Origin: Epiperipatus broadwayi
Lineage: Eukaryota; Onychophora; Udeonychophora; Euonychophora; Peripatidae
NCBI GenBank assembly: GCA_028023455.1
Contig: JAQFVV010012507.1
Coordinates: 2,580,401-2,644,400 of the forward strand
Reading direction: 5' to 3'
Length of the DNA stretch: 64,000 nucleotides
Shown here: positions 35,165 to 47,975 of the stretch, in pieces
Numbering within the stretch: position 1 is the stretch's first letter
Layout: each line of letters begins with the position of its first letter
Translations under genes and position numbers: made by a program
Notes under the pieces: model-generated
Database searches by the model: none
What the model saw: the letters and a program-made list of their open reading frames with translations, nothing else
Told to the model about the DNA's origin: nothing

Positions 35165-36655
35165 TGATGTATTTGGCTTCTCCTTAAACGAAGTCAAGAA
35201 TATCTCAGCAACTATGCCCAGATAAACCTGTTAGCCACTTTATTTTCCATTCCCCACTCTAAGTCTTCCCATATTCTGCCCCATCCCATTTCCACAACAT
35301 AATCTTTGTCAACTCTATGGCCTTTAAATCTAAATTCCCCTTATCTTTTCGCAAACCCAGCATAAAACCTACTAACTCACTTTCTGTATTGTCACTTTGT
35401 TCATACCTATTCTCCCATAACTTCATTATCTGTACCCTTTCTGCTTTCAAGCATTTACATTGAATCAAGAGATGCCTAATATTTTCTATACCTTCCTTAC
35501 ACAATTTGCACGCTAAATCACCCATAGTTTTTCATTTACATGTATATTCTCTTGTTGCTAAAGATCCCGTTCGAGCTTTAAACAATAAACTACTTTCCTT
35601 ACTATTATCATAAATTAACTTGCTTCCAATATTCCATTTACTTTTATATATATTTAAACTCTTCTTACCCTCCATATTACTTCTCCATCTCTCCAACTCC
35701 CTATTTTTTATTAATGCTTCTATTCTTTTATCCCATTCCTTACCGCATTACCTTTCTCACCCATCTTGTTACCTGCCCTTTACTCATAACCCAATTAAAC
35801 ACTATTTTGGCTATTCTTTTACTATCCATAAACTGCAACCTACCAAACATTTTCATTTTACTTTTTGCATCTCTCATATAGAAACTTGACCATCCCATTT
35901 CTCCTTGAATTGCCTCCTTTGCTGTCCACATCTCTGCATCTAATGCATGTCTTCCTACTTCCCTTTGTACTTTTTCTAAATAATCTAAAATCCTTTTACT
36001 AACACATAATGCATCATTACCATATGTTAACGCTGCTACTGCAACTCCCTTCCATACAATTCTAGCTACATCATATTTATTATATGAAAATACTGTTAGT
36101 TTCTTTACCAAAACTTTTCTTTTCTTTGCTTCATTTACTATTTTTTTCTCCCATTCAACCAATCAATTTTCCTGATTACATAAGATGATTTCCAAATACC
36201 TATATCTATCCACTACACTTAACTTTATATCCCCCAATAAAAAAACTACATCCTCTCTTTCCCCAGTATTAACCATCATTATATTTGATTTTTCTTCACT
36301 AAATTTAATCCCCATCTCTTTACCCACCCTTGCACATGTCCTCAACATAATATCCATATCTTCTCTTCTTTCTGCACATAAAAAGATATCATCTGCAAAA
36401 AAAAGACTCGACAAAGTATATACTCCTTTGCCACCTATTAATGGTATCTTTCTATTGCTTTTTCCATTTCACTCAAAAACAACAAAAACAAAATCAGTGA
36501 CATAGGGCATCCTTGCCTTAATCCCACTCCATTTTTAACTTTAACTGATTCTATATCCCCTAATTGGTAAGTATAATAATTATTTTCATATAATTTCTTA
36601 ATAATATTTACTAAAGCTTTATCCATTCCCAAATTGGCTAATCTTAGTTATTTAC
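35165..36655 (-). pseudogene. 5'-truncated LINE retrotransposon with broken RT ORF
   Basis: Minus-strand pieces follow the order of a non-LTR reverse transcriptase. 36632-36438 holds LRQGCPMSL. After a frameshift, 36414-36163 holds FADDIFLCAERREDMD, the catalytic FADD. After an in-frame TGA the same frame continues to 35740. After another shift and a stop comes the C-terminal CKLCKEGIENIRHLLIQC zinc motif (Cys-x2-Cys-x8-His-x4-Cys, about 35480) ending at 35259. The endonuclease domain and first half of the RT are absent, typical of 5' truncation. A putative 3' UTR runs to about 35165. No poly(A) and no clear target duplication were seen. The clade was not assigned. It lies in the large intron, antisense to the host gene. 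Confidence 0.85.
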
Positions 36656-36765
36656 TGGTGGCGCCCTCGTATGATACGATTTCAGTTGTAATTAAAATAT
36701 TTGATTCTTGGCCTACAAACTTTTAGATACGAAAAGTAATGGCACAATATATATATATATATTAG
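36656..36765. other. Short spacer with TA tract
   Basis: Holds gtggcgccctcgtatgatac next to the LINE's 5' edge and a short TA run before fold-back A2. Confidence 0.4.
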
Positions 36766-37404
36766 AAATGACTTGAACTCAGACTTTCAAACTCTCTACA
36801 ACTATTTACTTCATCTTATACACTCGATGCCCATCGCCACATACATTTGGAAAAGATAATCTGGAGTATATGTATTTTATGCTGAATTGGCACTCAGCTT
36901 TGGGTCCAGATCATCATCTCTCACACATATATACAATCAATGCTAAGTTTGTATGAAGATAGTAATTCTTCAAACTTTAATGGACAAGCTTCAACCTTCT
37001 CCAATTCTTCAGTCATCCATATCATTGAAATCTGAGAAATGGAATAATCAAATCCCTTGTTGGTGCCAATATTATTGTCATACCCATGTTGACTTTAAGT
37101 CACTCTGACTCCTTACATATAAGACCTCAATATATCCATTTAAATATACAGATGAGGGTTGGGCAGAATATAATTAACTATAATAGGAGCTTTGAGTATT
37201 TCAATCTCAGACTTTCAATGATATGGATGGCTGAAGAGTTGGAGGGTGGAGAATAGTCTATTAAAGTTTAAAGATTTGCTATCTTAATATAAATTGATCA
37301 CTGATTGTATATATTTATAGGAGATGATGATCTAGACCAACTGATGAATGCTGGTTCAGCTCAAAATATGTATATTGAAGATCATTTATATAAGATGGAG
37401 TCGT
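36766..37404. mobile_element. Fold-back element, family A, long copy (A2)
   Basis: Its inverted arms share the family core: left gtccagatcatcatctctca, right ggagatgatgatctagacca with ccaactgatgaatgctgg. The inner part caaatcccttgttggtgcc and gttgactttaagtcactc matches copy A4. The outer part of the right arm appears lost, so the ends are unequal. About 640 bp, non-coding. Confidence 0.75.
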
Positions 37405-37802
37405 GACGTAATTTTAATGGTCCGCAAAGAATTCAGATATTATTTAAAATTCGCTAAGCTCATTTAATAAAATGTTTAAATAAAAAAAATAATTTTGTTT
37501 AAACTGTGTTATTATATGTAAAATAGAACAAGAACATTATATTGCTAATTGATTTGTTACAAAATACTTTATGTGTTGCGGTGACATCATTGGAGTCAAG
37601 GATTAACAAAATAATTTTAAACCAAGAGCAGCAAATGTCGCACTAATTTTTAATATATATATATATATTGCTATTATTTATTATTATTTTTGTTTTAAAA
37701 GCAAAATTATAAATCGTAGGAAATGCTAGTATTAATCTGTACCTTTAAAAATTATATTAGTGGTCCGCAGTATCTAAAAGGTTGCCGACCGCTGCTCTAG
37801 AG
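37405..37802. mobile_element. Possible non-autonomous hAT element, right end
   Basis: The sequence ending at 37794, read on the minus strand, starts cagcggtcggcaacc. This is the terminal style known for hAT transposons. It is followed by ctctagag (37795-37802), which fits the nTnnnnAn form of an 8-bp hAT target site. A second tggtccgca block occurs at 37418 in the same orientation as the one at 37761. The left terminus and matching target duplication were not found, so the element is truncated or the call is wrong. Confidence 0.4.
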
Positions 37803-38405
37803 TGGATGAAAATAATTATTCTTGGAGAACTCTTTTTTTCTATTTTCTATTAGTCATTTATTTATCTTTTTTTCAACATTTTTCTCTTCATATTTTGTTA
37901 AGAATAGTTTGATATAAAATCAGTTCTCATTTAAAATGGGAAATATTTCTTTATGAATTTTTTTTTCATGAAATATTTTTCCTTCTAAAATTACTTATAT
38001 TGTTTTTAAAAACGAGTTATAATACAATCGTTAGATTCTGTAACCAACTATAACAACCTGTTCTCTTACATGCTATTTGCTGATTTTTAAATTACACTAT
38101 TGCTAAATGCTCTATTTAAAGTTTAGAATTAGTCATTAAATAAAGTATTTTGATTCAAAAATATATTTCCTTTAATATTAATTCATTTTTGATTCTTGTA
38201 AATTTCTAATCCAAGAATATATTTTGTACGTGTAAGCTAATTATTACAATTTAAATAAAATTATAATGATAAATATATATTTTTGTCATAAATAATATTA
38301 TACATAAATGTGAAATTAGAATAAGCATAATTTTATGGTAGAATTAAATACAACAAATATCACACCATTTAATAATATATTTTTGAATAACACTGAGGAT
38401 TAATG

Positions 38406-38451
<46 letters not shown>

Positions 38452-38467
38452 TTAGATGCAAATATAA
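37803..38467. other. AT-rich stretch ending in a (TA)n run
   Basis: No gene recognised. An uninterrupted TA tract occupies 38409-38447, next to fold-back A3. Confidence 0.5.
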
Positions 38468-38812
38468 GGAATTTGAACCCTGATTTCAAGCTTCCTTCAG
38501 CTAGCCAATCTATCCTATACAACCAATACGCAGGATCACACACATATGAAAAAAAATAAATGATCTTCAATATATGTATTTCATGCTGAACATGAACTCA
38601 TCAGTTGGTCTAGATCATCATCTCCCACATTAAAGTTTGAAGATTTGCTATCCCAATATAAACCAAGCACTGATTTTATGTGTGGGAGATGATGATCCGG
38701 ACCAACTGATGAGTGCTGGTTCAGCACAAAATACATGTATTGGAAATAGTTTACCCTTTTCACATGTGTGTGATCATGTGTATGGGTTATATGAGATAGA
38801 TTGGATAGTACA
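38468..38812. mobile_element. Fold-back element, family A, intermediate copy (A3)
   Basis: The left arm catcagttggtctagatcat and the right arm with ccaactgatgagtgctgg pair across a short loop (38636-38680). Outer arms ccaatctatcctat / atagattggatag also pair. It lacks the inner segment of A2 and A4. A detached piece of that inner segment (gaggtgtcagattgactt) lies just outside at 38838-38885. ORFs reading through it on both strands are repeat translation. Confidence 0.8.
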
Positions 38813-38885
38813 CATTTAAATGGACATATTAAAATTCTACATATGAGGTGTCAGATTGACTTAATGTCAACATGAATAATATTGA

Positions 38886-40362
38886 TATATATTACATTAA
38901 TTATATATTTTATTCTAAAGTTTTAAAATTTTTTGAATGTAGATAATAAGTAATACCTTTAGCTGTACAGTGACTTCTTTCTTTAACTAAACAATAAATA
39001 TTTGACAATTGCTATAACATTGCTGAATGCTGATATTACATGGTCAAATCTATCATATTAATGTTGGGTGATTTATTAAGTATTTGTTAAAGTATGAAAC
39101 CAGCAAACATCACATAATTCTTGTTTAGACATGATTTTTCAGAAGCAACATTTATTTTTATAGTATTTATTAAAATCCAATAAATATAGTATCTTTATTT
39201 TTTTTAGTCTGTTTCTCATTAAACTATCTCCATTATTAAATATTGATTCACTATTACAAATATGTCACTGTATAATTGCCCAAATTCAGAATTAATTTTT
39301 TACATGATGTTTGTAGTTTAGGATTTTTGTTAATTACTTTGGAGGCATTTAGGCCTAATATATGAATATTAAAGAATAAATTATTATATAGTATTTCAAA
39401 TATACTAAAAAATTATATTCTTACATAAAATATTATCAATAAATTATTTCTTTAAACGATTAGTTGCAGTCTATGGTATAAAAATCCATGTTTTGTGAGG
39501 TTTTTTTTTTTAATGATTGCATTTCTAAATAAGGACTTATTATAATAAATAATATTTGGAATACTAAAACAATTTATTGATGTTTTAATGTAGCATGATT
39601 TATTCTCCCAAATTTGAACTCCAGGGTAAGATTTACAAGGAACATATATAGAAAATCATAAGTTGATGAATTGGATTGTTTTTTAACAACAAAAAAAAAG
39701 ATTAAGAAATAGAGTTTACTGCATCATAGAATTGAAGTTAGAAACCCATACAAGAAAATAATATTCTCAACTGTTCATAGCCATGAGAGATTTTGTAATA
39801 GCAAATTTAAATTAAATGGTGTAAAAATTGTATATAAAAAATAAATGTCAAGAAAAATAAATAAAAATCAATAATTTTTATAATTGCTATTTAATAGACC
39901 TCAAAACAAATATTGAATCTTTTATACTTTAGCTAAAGAACACCGCCACCATTTTAAACATAATAATTTAAATTCTTCAAGTTTTAATTTTAGAAATGAA
40001 TGTGTCTAATAAATTGTTAAGAAATTATCAGCATTCATGTGATAAAAAAGCATTGCCGATGTACCACGTGACTGACATTTAAAAGACATCATGGCATGTG
40101 CTGATTTTTTTATAAATTTAGTTTAAGAAAACTACCACTATATATTGGGAGGCACTCAATTATTTAAATTTCTACATACTCAAAATGATTAAATTTAGTG
40201 GTTTGACTACTTATGTAATTTCAACACTCTAGTCACCATAAATTTTATTATTTTTTGTCTATGAGGATCCAACTTATTATATGGATTACTGATTAAAATA
40301 ATAAGAGGAGCAAACTTTAATTAAGATAAGATGTTTATAGTAGTTTCTATTCGAGTTTGTAG
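38886..40362. other. AT-rich intronic stretch, nothing recognised
   Basis: No exon or element end detected. Confidence 0.45.
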
Positions 40363-40375
40363 ATAAATAACACTT

Positions 40376-40409
<34 letters not shown>

Positions 40410-40422
40410 AAGTGTTATTTAT
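40363..40422. repeat. (TA)n-centred perfect palindrome, 60 bp
   Basis: Arm ataaataacactttatta with a TA centre and exact complement ending at 40422. A second TA tract follows at once (40429-40452). The fourth site of this type in the window. Confidence 0.9.
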
Positions 40423-41049
40423 ATATTTATATATATATATATATATATATATAAAGAATAGTCAATTACTTGTTTGTTGTAAATGATTTGTGTAAGAGCA
40501 TTCATAAGAAGAAATAAAACCGCAAAACAGTTTCTTATTAAAAACTGAAAACAGAAATAAGAATGAATCAAATCAAACTTCTATATTTACTACTGTCATC
40601 ATATTTACTCAGCTCCTTTTTCTAAATAAATCGTTATTATTATGATCAGAAAGTTTAATAACTTTCTGAAATTTTCAGAGGCAAAAATCCAATATAATTG
40701 TAAGAATGTGCATTAAGAGAGAAATTTTTGAATGGGCACAAAAAAGTTAAACGAGCAGAAGTGTTTTAAAAAAATAGTAAAAGCAGTTAACATGTGACTT
40801 CACTAGTTACGAAAACATTTTTTTAATATAAAAATGTATAAAAGGCTATATGTGGAGGAGGGGGGGCTGAAATTGTACGTTTATTATTTGATTATAACAT
40901 AACAAATAAAATGTGTTTTTACTTTTAATTTTAGCCTATTTATTTATTCACGTATTGTCTCATAATATATAGACCATTTATTGTTAATTTTGAAAATTGT
41001 ATTTAATAAATTATATATGTTTATTTAAAATAAATTCTTCAATTTTCAG
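40423..41049 (+). other. End of the 9.2-kb intron
   Basis: AT-rich, ending in attttcag|at at 41049/41050. No other exon seen. Confidence 0.5.
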
Positions 41050-41275
41050 ATCTCTCAAATAAATCTGTCAGTTATGTTGAAGCTTCAGTAGGTGAGAAAA
41101 TGTTTCGATATATCACTCATCCGGCTCCTGCTTCTGGTAAAATTAATGAATTTTGGCAAACAGTTTGGGATGATGATGTACATGTAATTGCCATGTTAGC
41201 TGGAGAAAATAGAAATCGCAATTCATTGCTTTTACATCTTCCTAAATCATCAGATTACCCCATCCATTGTGAAAG
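41050..41275 (+). CDS. Exon 3 of the PTP-like gene: divergent tyrosine-phosphatase segment
   Basis: 226 nt between acceptor attttcag and donor gaaag|gtaag, entering with two bases and leaving with two. The protein reads LSNKSVSYVEASVGEKMFRY, ITHPAPASGKINEFWQTVW, DDDVHVIAML and then KSSDYPIHCER. It aligns with the segment of classical PTP domains that runs YINASYI, YIATQGP, FWxMVW, VIVML. This part of the fold precedes the WPD loop and the catalytic HCxxxxxR. The FWQ-x-VW and VIAML pattern resembles the cytosolic FERM-type PTPs (PTPN14/21 group), a suggestion only. Unusual points: the usual Ala-Thr-Gln-Gly-Pro is replaced by Thr-His-Pro-Ala-Pro, and the Met of FWxM is Thr. A pseudophosphatase is possible. 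The catalytic exons are not in the window. Confidence 0.75.
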
Positions 41276-42080
41276 GTAAGTACTGTATTTGTTTATTTCA
41301 ACTAGTATTTTTTATTTTTCTGCCTTATTATAAATAAAGAACGATTAAAAATATAAAATTGTATTGTGCTAGTTTCAATATATGGAAATAGAAATGAAAA
41401 AAAAAAACAAAACTATTTTTGTCATTCAGTTTTGAAAAGGAAAACTTTAAAGAAAAAAAAACTGCTTAAAGATATATATAACAGTAAAAGTATCAAACTT
41501 GACAATTTTTTAAGTATAATTTACAAATACTACTTAAATGTAAATAAATCTTTATGAAGTATATTTTATTAAATTGAGTTTGAAAGGATGGTACTTATTT
41601 AGCGTAATTAATGACTATTCTGTGAAGAAGTAAAACTCTTTTTTAAATCTCTTTAACGCAAATCATTCATTTTATTGATCCAAGTATGGTGCCTTTCTTG
41701 ATTTTCTAAACCGTTTTAATTTAAAACGGTTTTTTTTCCTTAAAACAATTTCTTTTTTTTTTTTTTTTTACGAATTTATCAACTTTTAACACTTTAGTAT
41801 TTAGAATTTTTTAAATCTGTTCTAACATAAAATATTTATTAAATCGGTTTGAAGAATAATTTAGTAATAGATAAGAAGTGAAACAAATTGCATAATAATT
41901 AAAATGGTATGTTGTTGGAGAGACCAGTGATATTCAAGTAACTAAGTAGTAGATAGAAGACAGAATGTCATTTAATCAACTGAACTAGACATTTTTCATC
42001 AAACATTGCTCTATTGAAAATTGATTCCATGATGTTTACCTTGAATTTGCCACTTTACCATTTCACCGAATTGCATATCT
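41276..42080 (+). other. Beginning of a very long downstream intron
   Basis: No acceptor-plus-frame continuing the PTP domain was found from here to 64000, so the next exon is probably outside the window or too short to recognise. Contains a small hairpin aaaccgttttaatttaaaac near 41708 and a long T run near 41752. Confidence 0.45.
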
Positions 42081-42357
42081 ATCTTTTTGTACGATTAAAC
42101 ATCACATGATCAACATTTCTTATACTTAAACAAGCTGTATATACAGAAGCTAACCTCTCCATACAATAGCATCACTCGTGCAAGCCAGAGTAATCAATGG
42201 ATGCAAGAAGGTTTGTGCATAAAAGCCACAAGCTGGAAAATAGTTTCGAGATATAGGGATTTTATGCACAAACCTTCCTGCATCCATTGATTACTCTGGC
42301 TTGCACTAATAGTGCTACTGTATGGAGAGTTTAGTCTCTGTGTATATCTTTTTGTAC
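42081..42357. mobile_element. Fold-back element, family B, with 12-bp flanking repeat
   Basis: The direct repeat atctttttgtac (42081-42092 and 42346-42357) flanks the element. Inside, arms of about 88 bp pair closely: tctccatacaatagc / gctactgtatggagag and gcaagccagagtaatcaatg / its complement, around a loop near 42222-42258. The left end aaacatcacatgatca also starts the family copy at 56755, but its partner at the right end is missing here. It appears inserted at the left edge of the larger palindrome that follows. Confidence 0.75.
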
Positions 42358-43880
42358 CTGTGAATTTTCAAGAATACCAAGATAGTATTAGTAAATATAG
42401 TTTCAAGGGTTTACCAAAATGGCAGCTCATATTTTATTAATAATCTTCCAGCTTTTAAATTATTCCAATGAATTTCACTAAACCAATATTTAATTCAATT
42501 TTTATTTTTTACTTCCCCCAAAAATGTTTTCATAATGAGTGGAGGGCCTACAATCTCCCAAAGCTATGTTTTGTTAAATTAAAAAATAAAATAATAATAG
42601 ATTCTGTTAAATTTAATTGAAAATCTTTATTTCAATTTTTTTTTAATTATTTACTTCCTGGAGATGGGTTAGTTATGTTTACAAAAATGAGTTGAGGGCT
42701 TACAATCTCCCAAGTTACGTTTACCAAAAAATGAAACAAAATATATATATATAAATACCATAATTAATTTATTCATGTCAGTAGCATGCAATCTCTAATG
42801 GTTTCCAAAATCACTACAAATGAATCTTGTTGTTGTTGCAATCGACACCATGTAAATTCTGCTAAATAGAAATCCAGATATTGTTGCACGGTTCCCGGTG
42901 TTTTTTACTTTCATATCATGACCATTAATGCACACTTTTCTGGAGGGTAGGATTCTATATCTTTGGAAATATTTAATTTCACCCTGTTCTGTGACAGGAA
43001 ATTTTGATCATTATCGCAATTTACCAAAAAAAACAATCTATGGTCAAAAAAAAAACACGTAGAACTGAAAGTAACAACAATATTAAGAATGTTTTGGCAC
43101 TTCCACAGTGTAATATAAGAAGAAAATATTGAAATAAATATTATTCATGAAATTTATGGGAATTTATTTCTTTGTTTGGAATTTTACATTATTATTTTTA
43201 TAAAATTTATAAACTAAAATCTTTGGGAGATTGTAGACCCTTGGAGTATTTGTAGCGATTTTGGAAGGAATTGTGGATTGCATGTCAATAATATGAATAA
43301 ATTGTAAATATTATATTTATGTTGTTATTTATTTTGTGATTCATTTTTTGTAAATATAACTAACATATCTTTGGGAGATACATTGTAGACATGAGTAAAC
43401 TGTAAATATTGTATTTATATTATTGTAACTAATCCATTTTTTAGAAGTAAAAAAAAAAATTGAAATAAAGATTGTAAATTAAATTTATCAATATTTATTA
43501 TTTTATTTTTTAATTTAACAAAACAAACACAGCTTTGGGAGATTGTAGGTCCTCCATTCATTTGGAAACTGCTTTGGGGGGAAGCAAAAATCAAAATTGA
43601 AATAAATATTACTTTAAGGAAATTTATTGGAATTTATTCCTGTTTTTAAAATGTAAAATTAATTTTGTAAACATTTTTGGGGGAAATAAAATAAAAATTG
43701 AAATAAAGATTGTTAATGAAATTTATTAGAATTTATTCCTATTTTTAAAATTTAACATTAATTTGGTAAATGTTGGAATAATTAAATGGAGACTGCCATC
43801 TTGGTAAGCCCTCGAAACTGTATATTTATCAAAAATATGAGCTGCCATTTTGGTATCTATGAAAACTCACAAGTAGCATA
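42353..43880. mobile_element. Fold-back element, family C, about 1.5-kb palindrome
   Basis: The left arm aaaatggcagctcatatttt (about 42417) pairs with the right arm near 43840. Blocks such as ggcctacaatctcccaaagc and ttaaattaaaaaataaaata in the left arm have near-exact complements around 43500-43550, and tttcaagggtttacc pairs with ggtaagccctcgaaa. Arms are about 650 bp around a centre near 43.05 kb, where the sequence is less symmetric. The motif tgggagattgtag recurs several times within the arms. No ORF. A large fold-back transposon or long inverted duplication. Confidence 0.8.
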
Positions 43881-44565
43881 TTTTCTTATAAATAATATTT
43901 TTTTATATTTATTATATATTTTGTAATTTATTTAAGTCTGCATCTTCTTTCAATATTAAATGATTTCCTGCATGATTTAGTGCAATTATAGAGAGGCTGT
44001 CTTAGAAAATAAAGGTCCTTTCAAATCAAATATCATATATCTTTCCTAACTAAAAACTCTTACTAAACTACTTGTGAAAATTATCAATGATATATACAGC
44101 TATGATGTTAACCTCCATTTTGTTAATTTCATATTTTTATTATAACAATTTTTTATATTATCCATCACTTTATAAGTATTATAATACAAATGTATTTATA
44201 TTCTGGAGGAAATTTGTTGTGAAAGTTTTAGATTTATGAATATATTAATTTATTTTTACCTATTTAGTATTTGCTCTCCACTATTTGAATAATATCAAAG
44301 CCCAAAAACTACCACTGACACAACCAAAAGCTGTTGTACCTCCCTCCCCCAATTCTAAACAAATGGTTCTGAATATTTTATCCAACCTATGTAAATAGAT
44401 ACAATTTCCATCAAAAATTTAAAAAAGGAAAAGACAGAAAATTAAAAAAAACAAAAAAACAATATTTGACAAATATTAGTACTTAGCAATGGGGAGAATT
44501 TTCCAGCATAATTATGAGACCAAGATAGCCAAATTAATAGTGCAATCAAATATGAAAAAAAAAAC
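43881..44565. other. AT-rich stretch, outer edge of the giant palindrome uncertain
   Basis: A block near 44460 (caatatttgacaaatattag) is repeated directly at about 44568. It may be an outer, weaker part of the left arm of the giant palindrome. No gene. Confidence 0.4.
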
Positions 44566-46160
44566 AATATTTAATAAATATTAATACTTAGTAAATGACC
44601 ATAATGAAGTTAGTATAATCATGCCTCCACCCTCCAAAGAAAATCAACTCTAGAAATCAATTATCAAACGTGTTAGTATATGTAGTTTAGCAAATATCAA
44701 TATTTTTGATCAAAGAAAAAGACAAATAACTATTATTTGTTAATGAAATGTAAGTTGTGCATAATAAATAAAAATATAAAAACATATTACATCATATTTA
44801 AAAATCTAATTTATTACCTGAAAGGGTACTAAATTATTTTTCATTGCCAAATGTGCAGAATAGTAAATGGAGATAAAAAAAAAAAACTCAAAGGGATGAT
44901 CCTTGACATTTGCAAGGATTTACTTTTGATTTCAATGATGTCTGCTGGGAATAAAAATAATAAGTTACAGTCAGATTCTTTCTTTATATTAAAGTGGTTA
45001 AAAGAAATTAAAGTGAAGAACAAATATCATCCATGTATTTGACTAACTAGTTACTTATGCATTCATTCAGTTAGTTTGCTATCTTTATTTGACAACCTAA
45101 TACTCATCCATCATTCTATTTTTTACATGTTTGTTTATTTATCTATCAATTTATATTTTACTTGTATATCCACCTTTATGTTACTAATCTCTCAATCTAC
45201 TTATCTATTTTCTCATTATCTATCTGTTTATATATTTATTTATATCACCTACTCATTCTTTATTTTCTATTTATCTATCGACCTACAAATTTATCTATCT
45301 TTTTTATGTTTATCTATTTAATTACTTATCTGTATTGTTTATTTATTCATTTATTTATCTTGCATTCTGTCCATCTATTTATGCATTTAACTATTTAGCC
45401 TACAACCCATCAACTATTTATCTATTTATTTGACTACCTATTTATCTACCTACATATCTATCTATCTATTTCTATACATTTATCTATCTTTCTATCTATC
45501 TTTTTTACCTATTTTATCCATCCAACCATCACTTTGACTATCTAGTCACTCACTCATCTATTTATCTACTGCCATACCTATATATTTATCCATCTTCTTA
45601 TTATTTGGCTATCTATTTACTTATGTCTCTATCCATTTATTTATTTATGTATATCTTTATTTATGTATTTTATATTTCTAATTATTTATCTAACTTTCTA
45701 TTTATCTATATTGATCTGCTTATCATTGTACTCATCCTATCCATATACTCATACAACCATTAGTCTATGCTTCCTATGTATCTACCTTTGGTTTTATCTC
45801 TTTGATTATCTATCTGACATTCTATCTATCCACCCATTCTTCCATCTCTATCCAACCATCCATTTAACTATCTGTTGTTTTAGTTGTCCATCAATTTATT
45901 TATATCTCTGTATTTATTTATCTATTCATTTATCAGTTTTTACAAGCATCCATTCACCTATTTATATCTGTTCTTCTGTTTATCTTTCAATTTTTTATTC
46001 GTCTGTTAATCAATCTTCTTATCTATCTTTGTATCTGTGTATTCATTGATCTGTATTTCCAACCATCTAGTTATCTATCTTAATCAGTTCATCCATCTCT
46101 TTACCTCTGTACATTATCTATCTATCTGTATGTCTATCTATCTATCTATCTATCTATCTC

Positions 46161-47797
<1,637 letters not shown>

Positions 47798-47929
47798 ATC
47801 TGTCTGTCTGTCTGTTTGTCTATTTATTTATCTGATTGTATATGTGTGTATTTATTCATTTATCCAATCATTTATCTGTTTACCTATTTAGCTATCATCT
47901 ATCTATCTACCTACACACTTAACCATCTA

Positions 47930-47975
47930 TCCACTTATCTGTGTAGATGGATGGTTGGATAGATAAATGAGTAGA
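47930..47975. repeat. Strand-switch point of the tetranucleotide satellite
   Basis: The CTAT-like strand changes to GATA-like at about 47944. The junction is itself a near-palindrome (aaccatctatccac ... gtagatggatggtt). It is the symmetry axis of the larger inverted structure, displaced to the right of the geometric centre because the pure core expanded in the left half. Confidence 0.75.

Noticed and set aside
45076-46049. Several overlapping Ile/Tyr/Leu/Ser-rich ORFs, and similar minus-strand ORFs at 48288-49234
   Set aside because: Translations of the degenerate tetranucleotide satellite arms, not genes.
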